This document shows, piece after piece, positions 54,279 through 62,798 of a stretch of DNA of 64,000 bases. The translations under genes were made by a program, and so were the position numbers. The stretch covers positions 1-64,000 of the forward strand of contig CAMJKP010000013.1 of NCBI GenBank assembly GCA_946406435.1, read 5' to 3'. Below the pieces are notes generated by a model. That model ran no database searches. It was given only the letters and a program-made list of their open reading frames with translations, and had not been told where the DNA came from. This DNA is from an uncultured Prevotellaceae bacterium (GTDB lineage Bacteria; Bacteroidota; Bacteroidia; Bacteroidales; Bacteroidaceae). Each line of letters begins with the position of its first letter. The stretch's first letter is position 1.

Positions 54279-56018
54279 ATGAGAACAAGAATAGCAAACA
54301 GATTGGCTCCAAGAACAAATCGTGAAAATGATGTAAAGGAGCTGATAATGTCGTATGAGACCATTAATGAAGAAAAGGCAAGGGCGATGTGCTATTTTGA
54401 ATTAATTGAAGAGATAGCTAATAGGGCAGAGGACTGCGAGCTTCACCAGATGTTCTTTGAGTGGAACAAGGTATTGGTGAACGAACTTGCACAAAGACTG
54501 AATGTTACGCCAATTCAGGCCATTCTTTTTGCCGTGTGCCTTGAAAGGGATGATAGCGTTACAATCAAGGAAATTGGCAACTACCTTTCCTGTTCAAACA
54601 TTAAGATGATGATGTATGCCAAGGAACTCGATGACCTGAAGGAAAAGCATCTGCTAAAAAAAAGTGTTGACAGACTGGATAGGAAAGCGTATTCTGTACG
54701 TAAAGAGGTAGTTGATGCGTTCGAAAGGGGGCTGAAGTATGAATATACGCCTAAGACCAATTTAACTGCTCAGACTTTAATAGAAGAATTGGATGAAGTG
54801 TTTGATGGCATTCAGGAAGATGAGCTTAGTTGGGAAGAGGCAGCTTCCGACATTATGGAACTGATGTCTGACAATCGTCACCTCTCATTTGCCAATGGGG
54901 TGGTTACATATTGCAAGGATCATATGCTGGGTGATGATGAGCAACTTCTGCTTTGCTTCCTGTGCGTTGCTCTTGTTAACTTTGGACGTGCTTGTTATAG
55001 TATAACGGTCATAGAGAAGTTATTCCATAGTAGCCGTAGGATGGTGAATGCTGTTAAAAAGAGTCTCGTAAGTGGTGATAACGGACTGATACAATGTGGA
55101 TTGATTGAATCTGCATGCAACAATGGTATTGCCGACGGATCAAGTATAAGCCTGACAGATGAGGCAAAGAAAATGCTTCTGTGTGACTATAACATTCGGA
55201 ATGCCGTGGCCATGCGATTAGAATCAAAGCTGATGTCATGCTCAAATATAAAGAAGAAGGAATTGTTCTACAATGAGCATGAAGGCAAGCTGATCAGTCA
55301 GCTTGCATCGCTTCTGGATAACGAAAACTTCAGAAGTGTACAGAAGAGGCTTGACGAGAAAGGGCTGCGAAAGGGCTTTGCATGTCTGCTATACGGTGAT
55401 CCGGGAACAGGTAAGACGGAGAGCGTATATCAGTTGGCACGAATGACAGGTCGTGACATCTTTGAGGTCAATGTCGAAGAGATAAAGTCCAAATGGGTTG
55501 GCGAAACAGAAAGCAACATCCGACATATGTTCCGACAATACTATGAACTCTGCAAGAGTCAACCGGTTGTCCCTATACTGCTGTTCAATGAGGCGGATGC
55601 TATCCTTGGTAAGCGTAAGGAAGGTGCAGAGACTGGCGTTGACAAGATGGAGAACTCATTGCAGAACATCATACTTCAGGAAATGGAGAGACTGGAGGGT
55701 ATTATGATAGCCACGACCAACCTCACCGAGAATCTGGACAAGGCATTTGAACGCAGGTTTATATACAAAGTGCAGTTTAAGAAGCCTGAAACGGATGTCA
55801 AGGCAAAGATCTGGAAATCAATGTTACCCGACTTGACTGATGAGGAAACTGCAGTACTAGCTCGAATGTATGATATGTCAGGCGGTATGATTGAGAATAT
55901 AACACGCAAGAAGAGCGTGACGGAGATCATCACGGGAAATTATGTCGGCTTTGACATGATCAGGGAAATGTGCGATGATGAGACCATAGTGTCATCACGC
56001 AAAGTTGTTGGATTTTAA
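54279..56018 (+). CDS. AAA+ ATPase with N-terminal helical/winged-helix domains
   Basis: A 579-residue cytosolic ATPase. The N-terminal 300 residues are helical with a winged-helix-like stretch (TIKEIGNYLSCSNIKMMMYA, residues ~95-114) and a second such part (SITVIEKLFHSSRRMVNAVK, ~241-260). The AAA+ module has Walker A GDPGTGKT (373-380), a Walker B reading ILLFNEAD (433-440) with Asn in place of the first acidic residue, sensor-1 ATTN (478-481) and an Arg finger in ERRF (491-494). The FNEAD variant recurs in a Bacteroidota ATPase family of unknown role. It is followed by two small membrane-protein genes. Confidence 0.82.
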   Translation: MRTRIANRLAPRTNRENDVKELIMSYETINEEKARAMCYFELIEEIANRAEDCELHQMFFEWNKVLVNELAQRLNVTPIQAILFAVCLERDDSVTIKEIGNYLSCSNIKMMMYAKELDDLKEKHLLKKSVDRLDRKAYSVRKEVVDAFERGLKYEYTPKTNLTAQTLIEELDEVFDGIQEDELSWEEAASDIMELMSDNRHLSFANGVVTYCKDHMLGDDEQLLLCFLCVALVNFGRACYSITVIEKLFHSSRRMVNAVKKSLVSGDNGLIQCGLIESACNNGIADGSSISLTDEAKKMLLCDYNIRNAVAMRLESKLMSCSNIKKKELFYNEHEGKLISQLASLLDNENFRSVQKRLDEKGLRKGFACLLYGDPGTGKTESVYQLARMTGRDIFEVNVEEIKSKWVGETESNIRHMFRQYYELCKSQPVVPILLFNEADAILGKRKEGAETGVDKMENSLQNIILQEMERLEGIMIATTNLTENLDKAFERRFIYKVQFKKPETDVKAKIWKSMLPDLTDEETAVLARMYDMSGGMIENITRKKSVTEIITGNYVGFDMIREMCDDETIVSSRKVVGF

Positions 56019-56032
56019 AAACATCAAGAACT

Positions 56033-56188
56033 ATGTTAAAGGTTTTCAATTTTATCGGAAGTATCGCACTTGCAGTATATGTAGTAGTTTACACAATTTA
56101 CGCTTGGACAATTATGTTCCCAGTAGAGCTGGTAAAAGTTGTGTTTGGCTATGAGTGTGACTTGCAGGAAGAACAAGAAAAACAATAG
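56033..56188 (+). CDS. Small single-span membrane protein (51 aa)
   Basis: A 51-residue protein starting MLKVFNFIGSIALAVYVVVY: one membrane helix (about 7-34), then a short charged tail ending DLQEEQEKQ. It starts 14 bases after the ATPase stop and ends one base before the ATG of the next gene, so tight packing supports it as a real gene of the operon. Unknown family; the size suits a membrane anchor or toxin-like small protein. Confidence 0.6.
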   Translation: MLKVFNFIGSIALAVYVVVYTIYAWTIMFPVELVKVVFGYECDLQEEQEKQ

Positions 56189-56189
56189 A

Positions 56190-56792
56190 ATGGGAAAATA
56201 TAGAAACATATCTGTTATTACGTTGACAATAGTCATGGCTCAGATATTGTCAGGATGCAGCTGTGCGGCATCAATGGGAATGGAACTGCCTTCCAGTACT
56301 CATGATGTAGACAGAGCCTGGCACTATACAATTATATCAGCATTAGAATCACCATACGGTGGTGCTGTATTGCTTGTATGGATTTATGCTTTTTTGTCAG
56401 CCTTTGCCTATATGTTTGGCAGAACTAATGACGTTGTAGGCAAATATCATTATATCTGGAGTCATGACAAAAGCAGATGGTATTCATGGACTGATTATTC
56501 TGACGGTCCTATCATACCCAATGGTAGTAAGGAGCGTGGCAACAAATATGTGGCATGGGTAGGATTCGCAATAGTATTCTGTTTCCTGATGTACTACGTT
56601 GTAAATGCCTTCAATCTGACGAACGCATTACAATGGGTGATAGCTGCTATTGTGTTGATCTTAGGTTTCTATTTCATACGTCCCTTGGTACAACCATTCT
56701 TCAAGTTATTGGCTATGATATGCTGGGGCGCGGTAGCCATTGATTTTGCTATGGGCTTGGTAATGGGACTTTCATGTATTAAACTTCCGTGA
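56190..56792 (+). CDS. Polytopic membrane protein with lipoprotein-like start
   Basis: A 200-residue protein. I start at the ATG at 56190 rather than 56139, because the longer frame overlaps the 51-residue gene and the shorter one begins with a clear signal MGKYRNISVITLTIVMAQIL followed by SGCSC, a lipobox. Three or four membrane segments follow (about 58-80, 120-138, 145-165, 172-195). No family is recognised. It is the last gene before the promoter of the nuclease pair, so it belongs with the ATPase. Possible role: membrane partner of the ATPase. Confidence 0.65.
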   Translation: MGKYRNISVITLTIVMAQILSGCSCAASMGMELPSSTHDVDRAWHYTIISALESPYGGAVLLVWIYAFLSAFAYMFGRTNDVVGKYHYIWSHDKSRWYSWTDYSDGPIIPNGSKERGNKYVAWVGFAIVFCFLMYYVVNAFNLTNALQWVIAAIVLILGFYFIRPLVQPFFKLLAMICWGAVAIDFAMGLVMGLSCIKLP

Positions 56793-56809
56793 ATATTTTA
56801 CTGCATTTA

Positions 56810-56841
56810 TTTGCTTGTTCAAAAAATAATTCGTATTTTTG
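56810..56841 (+). promoter_or_regulatory. Promoter of the nuclease-helicase pair
   Basis: TTTG (56810-56813), 20-nt spacer, TATTTTTG (56834-56841). The leader to the ATG at 56897 is about 50 nt. So the pair can be expressed separately from the ATPase operon. Confidence 0.8.
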
Positions 56842-56896
56842 CCAGCAAATAACTAAAACAGAAACATAATTAATCTGATAAATTTGCTAATCCAAT

Positions 56897-59449
56897 ATGA
56901 TAATCATTTATAGTCCATCATATAGTGGTGCATACTATATGGATATGAGTAGCAACAATGTTGCAATGGGTACGCAGGTGCTTGATACTCAAGGCCTGAT
57001 TGAACAGATTGCATTACATGTAGGCTTGTATCATTGTGTGCCAACCTTTCCTATCCGACTTGCTGCATACCACAAGGCTTTATGTAAGTATAATACAGAA
57101 AACCCTACGAATGTGTTCAATGAAAGTATGAAGTTGGATAGCATGGGCGTGGCTAAGACTTTGCTCCAATGGCGCGATGTCCTTGCTATTGCTGGCTGGA
57201 AAGGTAATGAGCACATGAACACATCTCTACGTCTCAGTTCGCTTGCGGGAATTGACAGGTGCTATGAGGATGACAGTATTGCTGTCCTTCTAAAAATGCT
57301 CATAGAAAGGCTTCTTAAAATGAAAAATAATGAGATGGCAATACCTTCTGTATTAAAGTCTCTTGAGATTTCCGTGCCATGCAAAAAGGAATGGCTACCT
57401 GACTATATTATCCCTTTACTTGACATTCTAGAGAGTCTTATGGGGCATGAAATATGCTATGATGGATGTAAGGACATAGAATGTAAGGTTCAGGTTGAGG
57501 AAATTCGTTTTACGCAGCAGTGGCAATCTGAAGCATGGCTTTCACAGCTGGAGGATAATGATTATGACCTGTGGATCAATACTAATGGCAAGCGACTGGA
57601 TAATTGGTTACACATGTCGGGCAAACCTGTTTCTGGCAGTATTATGAAGAATGGCAATCCGCAGATTACACAGTTGTTTATACTTGCCGTACAGTTGTTC
57701 CAACGCCCACTTGATGTTAATATACTGCTGCAATACCTTCTGCTACCTGAATGTCCCATAGACTGGGATGTACGCTTTGAACTGGCAAGAAATATTGTCA
57801 GTGGTGGTGGCTTTACGGATGATAAGATAAAGGAAGTGCTGGGTATTAACGACTTTGTGGAACTGACGAGGGAAACGTCTGATATAGATAAGGAGAAATT
57901 GGAAGATTTCCTTAAGAATATTAGCAAGCATGCAACGACTCGCGCTACGTCAATCGCTGCAATGCAACCTCTTGATGTGCGTGTCGCTCAGTTGAGAAAT
58001 GTTGCTGAAATGACAAATGCTTTGCTTATGATGATCACCGATTGTAAAGACTCCAATATTTCATACAAGGAACTTATGCAATGGGCACAGGCTATATACG
58101 AATCAGCTGACTATATACAGTATCAGGCTCAGGTTGGTTGCCGATTCACGATAGATAAGCCTGAGAATATTATTGGGAATGTACGTAAGGTAATTTGGTG
58201 TGACTTCTATGGTGATGTTACATCTACACTATCAACCGACTTTCTCTCGCCAAAAGAACTTGATAGCCTAAAGAATGCAGGTGTGAAGCTATGGAATGTT
58301 GAGAGTGAGAAATGCTATCAGGCATGGATGAGAAAGAACGTACTGAGGCTTACTACGGAAAAGTTAACCGTAGTGACTTGCAACAACCTTGGAGCTTCAA
58401 CCATACCTATGCATCCTCTGTACATTCATTTACCAAAGGATAGAACTGAGACTAATGGTGATGAACTATATAGGAAAATGCTAAATAAAGGCGTGAGTCT
58501 GGTGGATAACCATAGGCTTGAGGATGAAACAGAAGTAACCTTTGATGCAGATAAGTACAAGGTGTCATGGCGCGCTACTGAAAGCCACACTTCTCTTACA
58601 AGCTTGTTACAGAATCCTTTAGACTACGTGATGAAGTATATTCTTGGCTTCCATGAGGTAAGTGCATCAGAAATCAAAATGTCATTGACAAATGGCAACG
58701 TTGCTCATGAGACTATAGAAAAACTCTTTACTGATGGAAAAGACTCTCATGACATGAAACGCTATGTGGAAACAAGCTTTGACGGGGCATTTGCTAACGC
58801 ATTGGCAAGGAAGGGTGCTTTGTTACTGTTACCTGAGCATCATATCGATAAGGATAGGTTGCAGTTCCAGCTGAGAAGGTGCATAATGCAGTTGGTTGAT
58901 GTCATCACCAGCAATAGACTCAAACTTATCGAGTGTGAAAGAAAGGGAAGTATAACTTTTTCTGAAATTCAGCTAGATGGCTATATTGACATGCTCTTTC
59001 ATGATGCTGATGGACACAATGTCGTTATAGATCTGAAGTGGACAACAAAAAAGGATAAGTTTAAAAAACTGATACAGGAGAATCGTGCAGCACAATTGGC
59101 TATCTACAAGGCTATGTGTACGACACTTGATAAGACACCTGACCATATAAAGACAGGTTTCTTCGTTATGCCTCTTGGCAAACTATTTACATCTGATTCT
59201 TTTGTGGGTGATAACGTGGAAATAGTAAAACCAGAAGAGTGTGCTGATGTCATGACGATGATCGTCAATGGATATAAGGCAAGAAAAGAAGAGATTAATG
59301 GTGGCAAGATAGAAACTGCCGGTGGTATGCTGCTTTCTGATATAGATTACAGTAAAAAAGAAGATGTCTTTCCCCTTGATTCTGAGGGGAAGAAAGAAAA
59401 AAAGAAGGTCGAGAACAAATACTCTGACTATAACTGTTTCATGAATTAA
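56897..59449 (+). CDS. AddB-like PD-(D/E)XK nuclease
   Basis: An 850-residue protein like AddB/RecC-type subunits: a large helical body without a functional Walker A, ending in a PD-(D/E)XK nuclease domain. There SHTSLTSLLQNPLDYVMKY (about 595-613) is the QxxxY-like lead, GNVAHETIEKLF the next motif, and DGYIDM plus VVIDLKW supply Asp697, Asp712 and Lys714, followed by QLAIYKAM. I do not see the four-cysteine iron-sulphur cluster of classical AddB. The helicase partner starts 15 bases downstream. Together they could process dsDNA ends for repair or degrade foreign DNA. Confidence 0.8.
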   Translation: MIIIYSPSYSGAYYMDMSSNNVAMGTQVLDTQGLIEQIALHVGLYHCVPTFPIRLAAYHKALCKYNTENPTNVFNESMKLDSMGVAKTLLQWRDVLAIAGWKGNEHMNTSLRLSSLAGIDRCYEDDSIAVLLKMLIERLLKMKNNEMAIPSVLKSLEISVPCKKEWLPDYIIPLLDILESLMGHEICYDGCKDIECKVQVEEIRFTQQWQSEAWLSQLEDNDYDLWINTNGKRLDNWLHMSGKPVSGSIMKNGNPQITQLFILAVQLFQRPLDVNILLQYLLLPECPIDWDVRFELARNIVSGGGFTDDKIKEVLGINDFVELTRETSDIDKEKLEDFLKNISKHATTRATSIAAMQPLDVRVAQLRNVAEMTNALLMMITDCKDSNISYKELMQWAQAIYESADYIQYQAQVGCRFTIDKPENIIGNVRKVIWCDFYGDVTSTLSTDFLSPKELDSLKNAGVKLWNVESEKCYQAWMRKNVLRLTTEKLTVVTCNNLGASTIPMHPLYIHLPKDRTETNGDELYRKMLNKGVSLVDNHRLEDETEVTFDADKYKVSWRATESHTSLTSLLQNPLDYVMKYILGFHEVSASEIKMSLTNGNVAHETIEKLFTDGKDSHDMKRYVETSFDGAFANALARKGALLLLPEHHIDKDRLQFQLRRCIMQLVDVITSNRLKLIECERKGSITFSEIQLDGYIDMLFHDADGHNVVIDLKWTTKKDKFKKLIQENRAAQLAIYKAMCTTLDKTPDHIKTGFFVMPLGKLFTSDSFVGDNVEIVKPEECADVMTMIVNGYKARKEEINGGKIETAGGMLLSDIDYSKKEDVFPLDSEGKKEKKKVENKYSDYNCFMN

Positions 59450-59464
59450 AAGAAATTGCAGACA

Positions 59465-62400
59465 ATGAAAAAAATATATATTAGTGCTGGTGCGGGATCG
59501 GGCAAGACATATACCATAACGACTGATGTTGCGGAACTTATCAAGGAGGGAAAGTTGCAACCGGAAAAGGTGATTATGACAACCTATACCAAGGCTGCTG
59601 CCCAGGAACTTAGGGAAAAGACAAAGAAACAACTCGCTGCCATAGGCCTGTATGAGGAGGCTTTGCAAATGGATCATGCCCTTATAGGGACAGTTCATTC
59701 CGTCGCTAACACTTTCCTGCGCAAATATTGGTATCTGCTTGGTATTATGCCAGATGCCTGTGCAATGGAGGAAGACGAACTGGATGCTTACAGGAAAATG
59801 TCGATGAAGGACTTGCTCACTAAGGACGAGAGAAAATTCATGTTTGAGTACTGCGAGAAATATAACGTGCAGGATCCAGATACTTATCAGCTGAACTATG
59901 AGTTTTGGAAGACTGATCTCTGCAAGGTTCTTGACTATATGACCTGGTACAAGATTAGTGACGAACAATTGGAAAATAGTAAGGAACTAACCCGCTCCAT
60001 TGTCGATTGTCTGAAACCTACAGCCACTAAGCCTGAATTGCATGAGATAAAAATAGTACATAAAAATTTGCTTGAAACGGTGAATAATGCAAGGAAAAGT
60101 GAAAAAAAACAGAAGCAAATCGATTTTCTATGTTCAGTTTCTTTGGATGATATACCGACAGATGATATCTTGGTAGAATTGGCGAAAATTGCCAATGACA
60201 GGAAACTTGATTCTTGCGAATCCGACAAGTTGTGTGAATGGGCAGCGGAATATGGATATTTCGATTCTGCAAGCATAGAATATCACACCCGTTATGCTGA
60301 TATTATCTTCCGAATAGCAACAGAATGGAGAACAAAATATAGAGCATATAAGAATGAGAACCACCTTATCGACTTCAATGACATGGAAGAACTGTTCTCC
60401 CATCTGCTTGATAACGAGGAAGTAAAGGAGGATATTAAGGCGAGATATAAGCAGTTATATGTTGATGAATTTCAGGATTCCAATCCTATACAGGTGGAGA
60501 TATTCCAGAAACTCTCGACATTGCTTGATACCTGCTACGTCGGTGACAAGAAACAGGCTATATATGGTTTCCGAGGTTCTGATACCGACCTTACCACGGC
60601 TGTAGCAGATAGCATTAATGATAAGACTACTCTCAAAAATTCATACCGTTCTGTGGATACTTTAGTGAATTTCTCTAATGAGATCTTCAAGAAAGTTTTT
60701 TGTGACAGTATGAGCAAGGAAGAAATAGTCCTTTCTATGCCAACAGACATGAGCAAGGGGAATAGAACGGAGGTGGATAAACCTCTGCGACTTTGGCATT
60801 GGGAAAAGGATAAAGAACTAGCTCTGCATATTCAGCAATTTATTCTGCGAGAAGGTATTGCACCAAAGGATATTGCTGTCCTTGCAAGGTGGAATAGCGA
60901 ACTTGATTCACTGGCCAATGAACTGGCGGCTTTAAAAGTGCCAGTATGCAGGGAGGCAAGTGATATGAAGGAATCACGTTCTTGCAGACTTATGAAGGCA
61001 TTGCTTACGCTTGTAGCAACTCCATCTAATGAACTTGCCAAGGCTGAAGTTGCTTACCTTACCGTGCCTGGCTATAACTTAACCGAAATTATAGAGAATA
61101 GGTTAAGTGCACTCGACGGCAAAGAGAATTACTTGACAAAGGTACCACTCCTTAAGAAACTGAACGAACTGCGTGTTTTCAAGCACGAAGACGATGATAT
61201 ATACAGCCATAATCTACTTGGCTACCAGAGTATTGGTGCGCTTGTAGAATCTTTGGTTATAGAGTTGGATCTATATTCGGTTGTGAGGACATGGAAAAAT
61301 GCAAATGTAGAAGAGTCGAATCTGCAAGTGTTGGTTGATCTTGCAAGAAAATATGAGGAGAATGCTTCGAGACTAGCTCGTCCTGCTACAGTTGTCGGTT
61401 TTATCAAGTATTTTACTGAGCAGAAGCAGAAGGGAGCTGCTAACGATGAGGGTGTCCGTCTATTCACATATCATAAGTCTAAGGGCTTGGAATGGAAGGT
61501 CGTGATATTACTGTCGTTGGATGATGATCCTTCTGATGATATTAACATAGCCTTGAAGTCAATGTTGGGATGCCAATGCTATCGTGAGGAACTTCCTACG
61601 GCGGAAAACACTAATCCAGCGATGAGCATATCCGTTGTTAGGAATATCTTTGGCAAGAGCCAAAATCAATCTGTTGTAGACCGATTGAGTAAGCATAAAA
61701 TTTGGAATGATGTAAAACAACGACAGGTAAGCGAGGCCGCTCGTTTGCTATATGTTGGTGTGACAAGGGCAAGGGAAATATTGATTTTGACTTCAAAAAA
61801 TAAAAATAATGAACTCTGTCTGAGATGGTTTGAGGCGGTTGGTGCAAAACAGGCTCATAAGATAGCTGCAGATGAGATGGTGGATATCTTTGATATTGGC
61901 TTGAATTTCTATGTAGAGAAACTTGATGAAAGCGAACTCATCGAATGGCCTGAAGAAAATGAATCTAAGGTACTTGATGTCTGTGCAGATTTCTCAAAAC
62001 TGAATAATGCAAGGAATATATCTCCTTCAAAGGCTGGCAAGAAAAATCATGATATAGATGTCATCAACGATAAAGAACAGCGTATAGATGTCAGATGTCA
62101 AGATGATGCCATGATGGGTGATTTTATTCATCATGTATTCTGTTGCATGGATTCTGACATAAACTTAGATCAGATTAAAGATCTGCGAATCAGTTATGGC
62201 ATTAAGGAACAAGAGTTTCCTAGTCCAGAGAAATTGGTAGATGCATGGAAGAATTTGACCGATATCCTTGAAAAGAAGTATGGTAAAGCTTTATGCAGAC
62301 ATCATGAGGTGCCTTTCAGGCATATTGATGATGAGGGACATTTGGTGAGTGGCTATATAGACTTGGTATGGGAAACGCAGGATGGTTGTGTAATTGTTGA

Positions 62401-62578
62401 CTACAAGACATGTCCAGGAAACTATAATATAGTCTTTGACACTACAAATGAGCACTATGCTGGTAAACATGGTGATCAGTTGGATTGCTATCAACGTGCC
62501 CTTATTGCTGCTGGTAAAAATGTCAAGGCAAAAGTGATTTATTATCCAGTCACAGAATTTATGGTTGAAGTGAAATAA
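59465..62578 (+). CDS. AddA/UvrD-like helicase-nuclease
   Basis: A 1037-residue SF1A helicase with C-terminal nuclease. All motifs appear intact: I AGAGSGKT (8-15), Ia TYTKAAAQELREK, II VDEFQDSNPIQ, III GDKKQAIYGFRGSD, V FTYHKSKGLEW, VI LLYVGVTRARE. The nuclease domain near the end has SGYIDLVW (Asp966) and VIVDYKTC (Asp979, Lys981), then DQLDCYQRAL. I use the ATG at 59465; a TTG at 59456 is in frame but poorer. Fusion of both activities fits AddA. With the AddB-like partner it forms an end-resection complex whose biological role here, repair or defence, is open. Confidence 0.9.
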   Translation: MKKIYISAGAGSGKTYTITTDVAELIKEGKLQPEKVIMTTYTKAAAQELREKTKKQLAAIGLYEEALQMDHALIGTVHSVANTFLRKYWYLLGIMPDACAMEEDELDAYRKMSMKDLLTKDERKFMFEYCEKYNVQDPDTYQLNYEFWKTDLCKVLDYMTWYKISDEQLENSKELTRSIVDCLKPTATKPELHEIKIVHKNLLETVNNARKSEKKQKQIDFLCSVSLDDIPTDDILVELAKIANDRKLDSCESDKLCEWAAEYGYFDSASIEYHTRYADIIFRIATEWRTKYRAYKNENHLIDFNDMEELFSHLLDNEEVKEDIKARYKQLYVDEFQDSNPIQVEIFQKLSTLLDTCYVGDKKQAIYGFRGSDTDLTTAVADSINDKTTLKNSYRSVDTLVNFSNEIFKKVFCDSMSKEEIVLSMPTDMSKGNRTEVDKPLRLWHWEKDKELALHIQQFILREGIAPKDIAVLARWNSELDSLANELAALKVPVCREASDMKESRSCRLMKALLTLVATPSNELAKAEVAYLTVPGYNLTEIIENRLSALDGKENYLTKVPLLKKLNELRVFKHEDDDIYSHNLLGYQSIGALVESLVIELDLYSVVRTWKNANVEESNLQVLVDLARKYEENASRLARPATVVGFIKYFTEQKQKGAANDEGVRLFTYHKSKGLEWKVVILLSLDDDPSDDINIALKSMLGCQCYREELPTAENTNPAMSISVVRNIFGKSQNQSVVDRLSKHKIWNDVKQRQVSEAARLLYVGVTRAREILILTSKNKNNELCLRWFEAVGAKQAHKIAADEMVDIFDIGLNFYVEKLDESELIEWPEENESKVLDVCADFSKLNNARNISPSKAGKKNHDIDVINDKEQRIDVRCQDDAMMGDFIHHVFCCMDSDINLDQIKDLRISYGIKEQEFPSPEKLVDAWKNLTDILEKKYGKALCRHHEVPFRHIDDEGHLVSGYIDLVWETQDGCVIVDYKTCPGNYNIVFDTTNEHYAGKHGDQLDCYQRALIAAGKNVKAKVIYYPVTEFMVEVK

Positions 62579-62798
62579 TACATATAAGGCATACTAACGA
62601 AGAACATAATACAGCTTAATATGTATTTTTGTTCTGTCAGTGATGATAACAAAATAAATTGGTACGATTTGACATCCAAATAGATGAGTCTCTTCTCTCA
62701 GAAGCACATTACAAATCAGACCAAGTTATTTTGTTGTCATCACTAAATGTTTATAATACAAGAGGTTATAGGCGGGAAAAGAACATATTAATCTCGTT

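Noticed and set aside
59183..59968. 261-residue minus-strand frame
   Set aside because: It spans the junction of the AddB-like and helicase genes in antisense; both have intact motifs.
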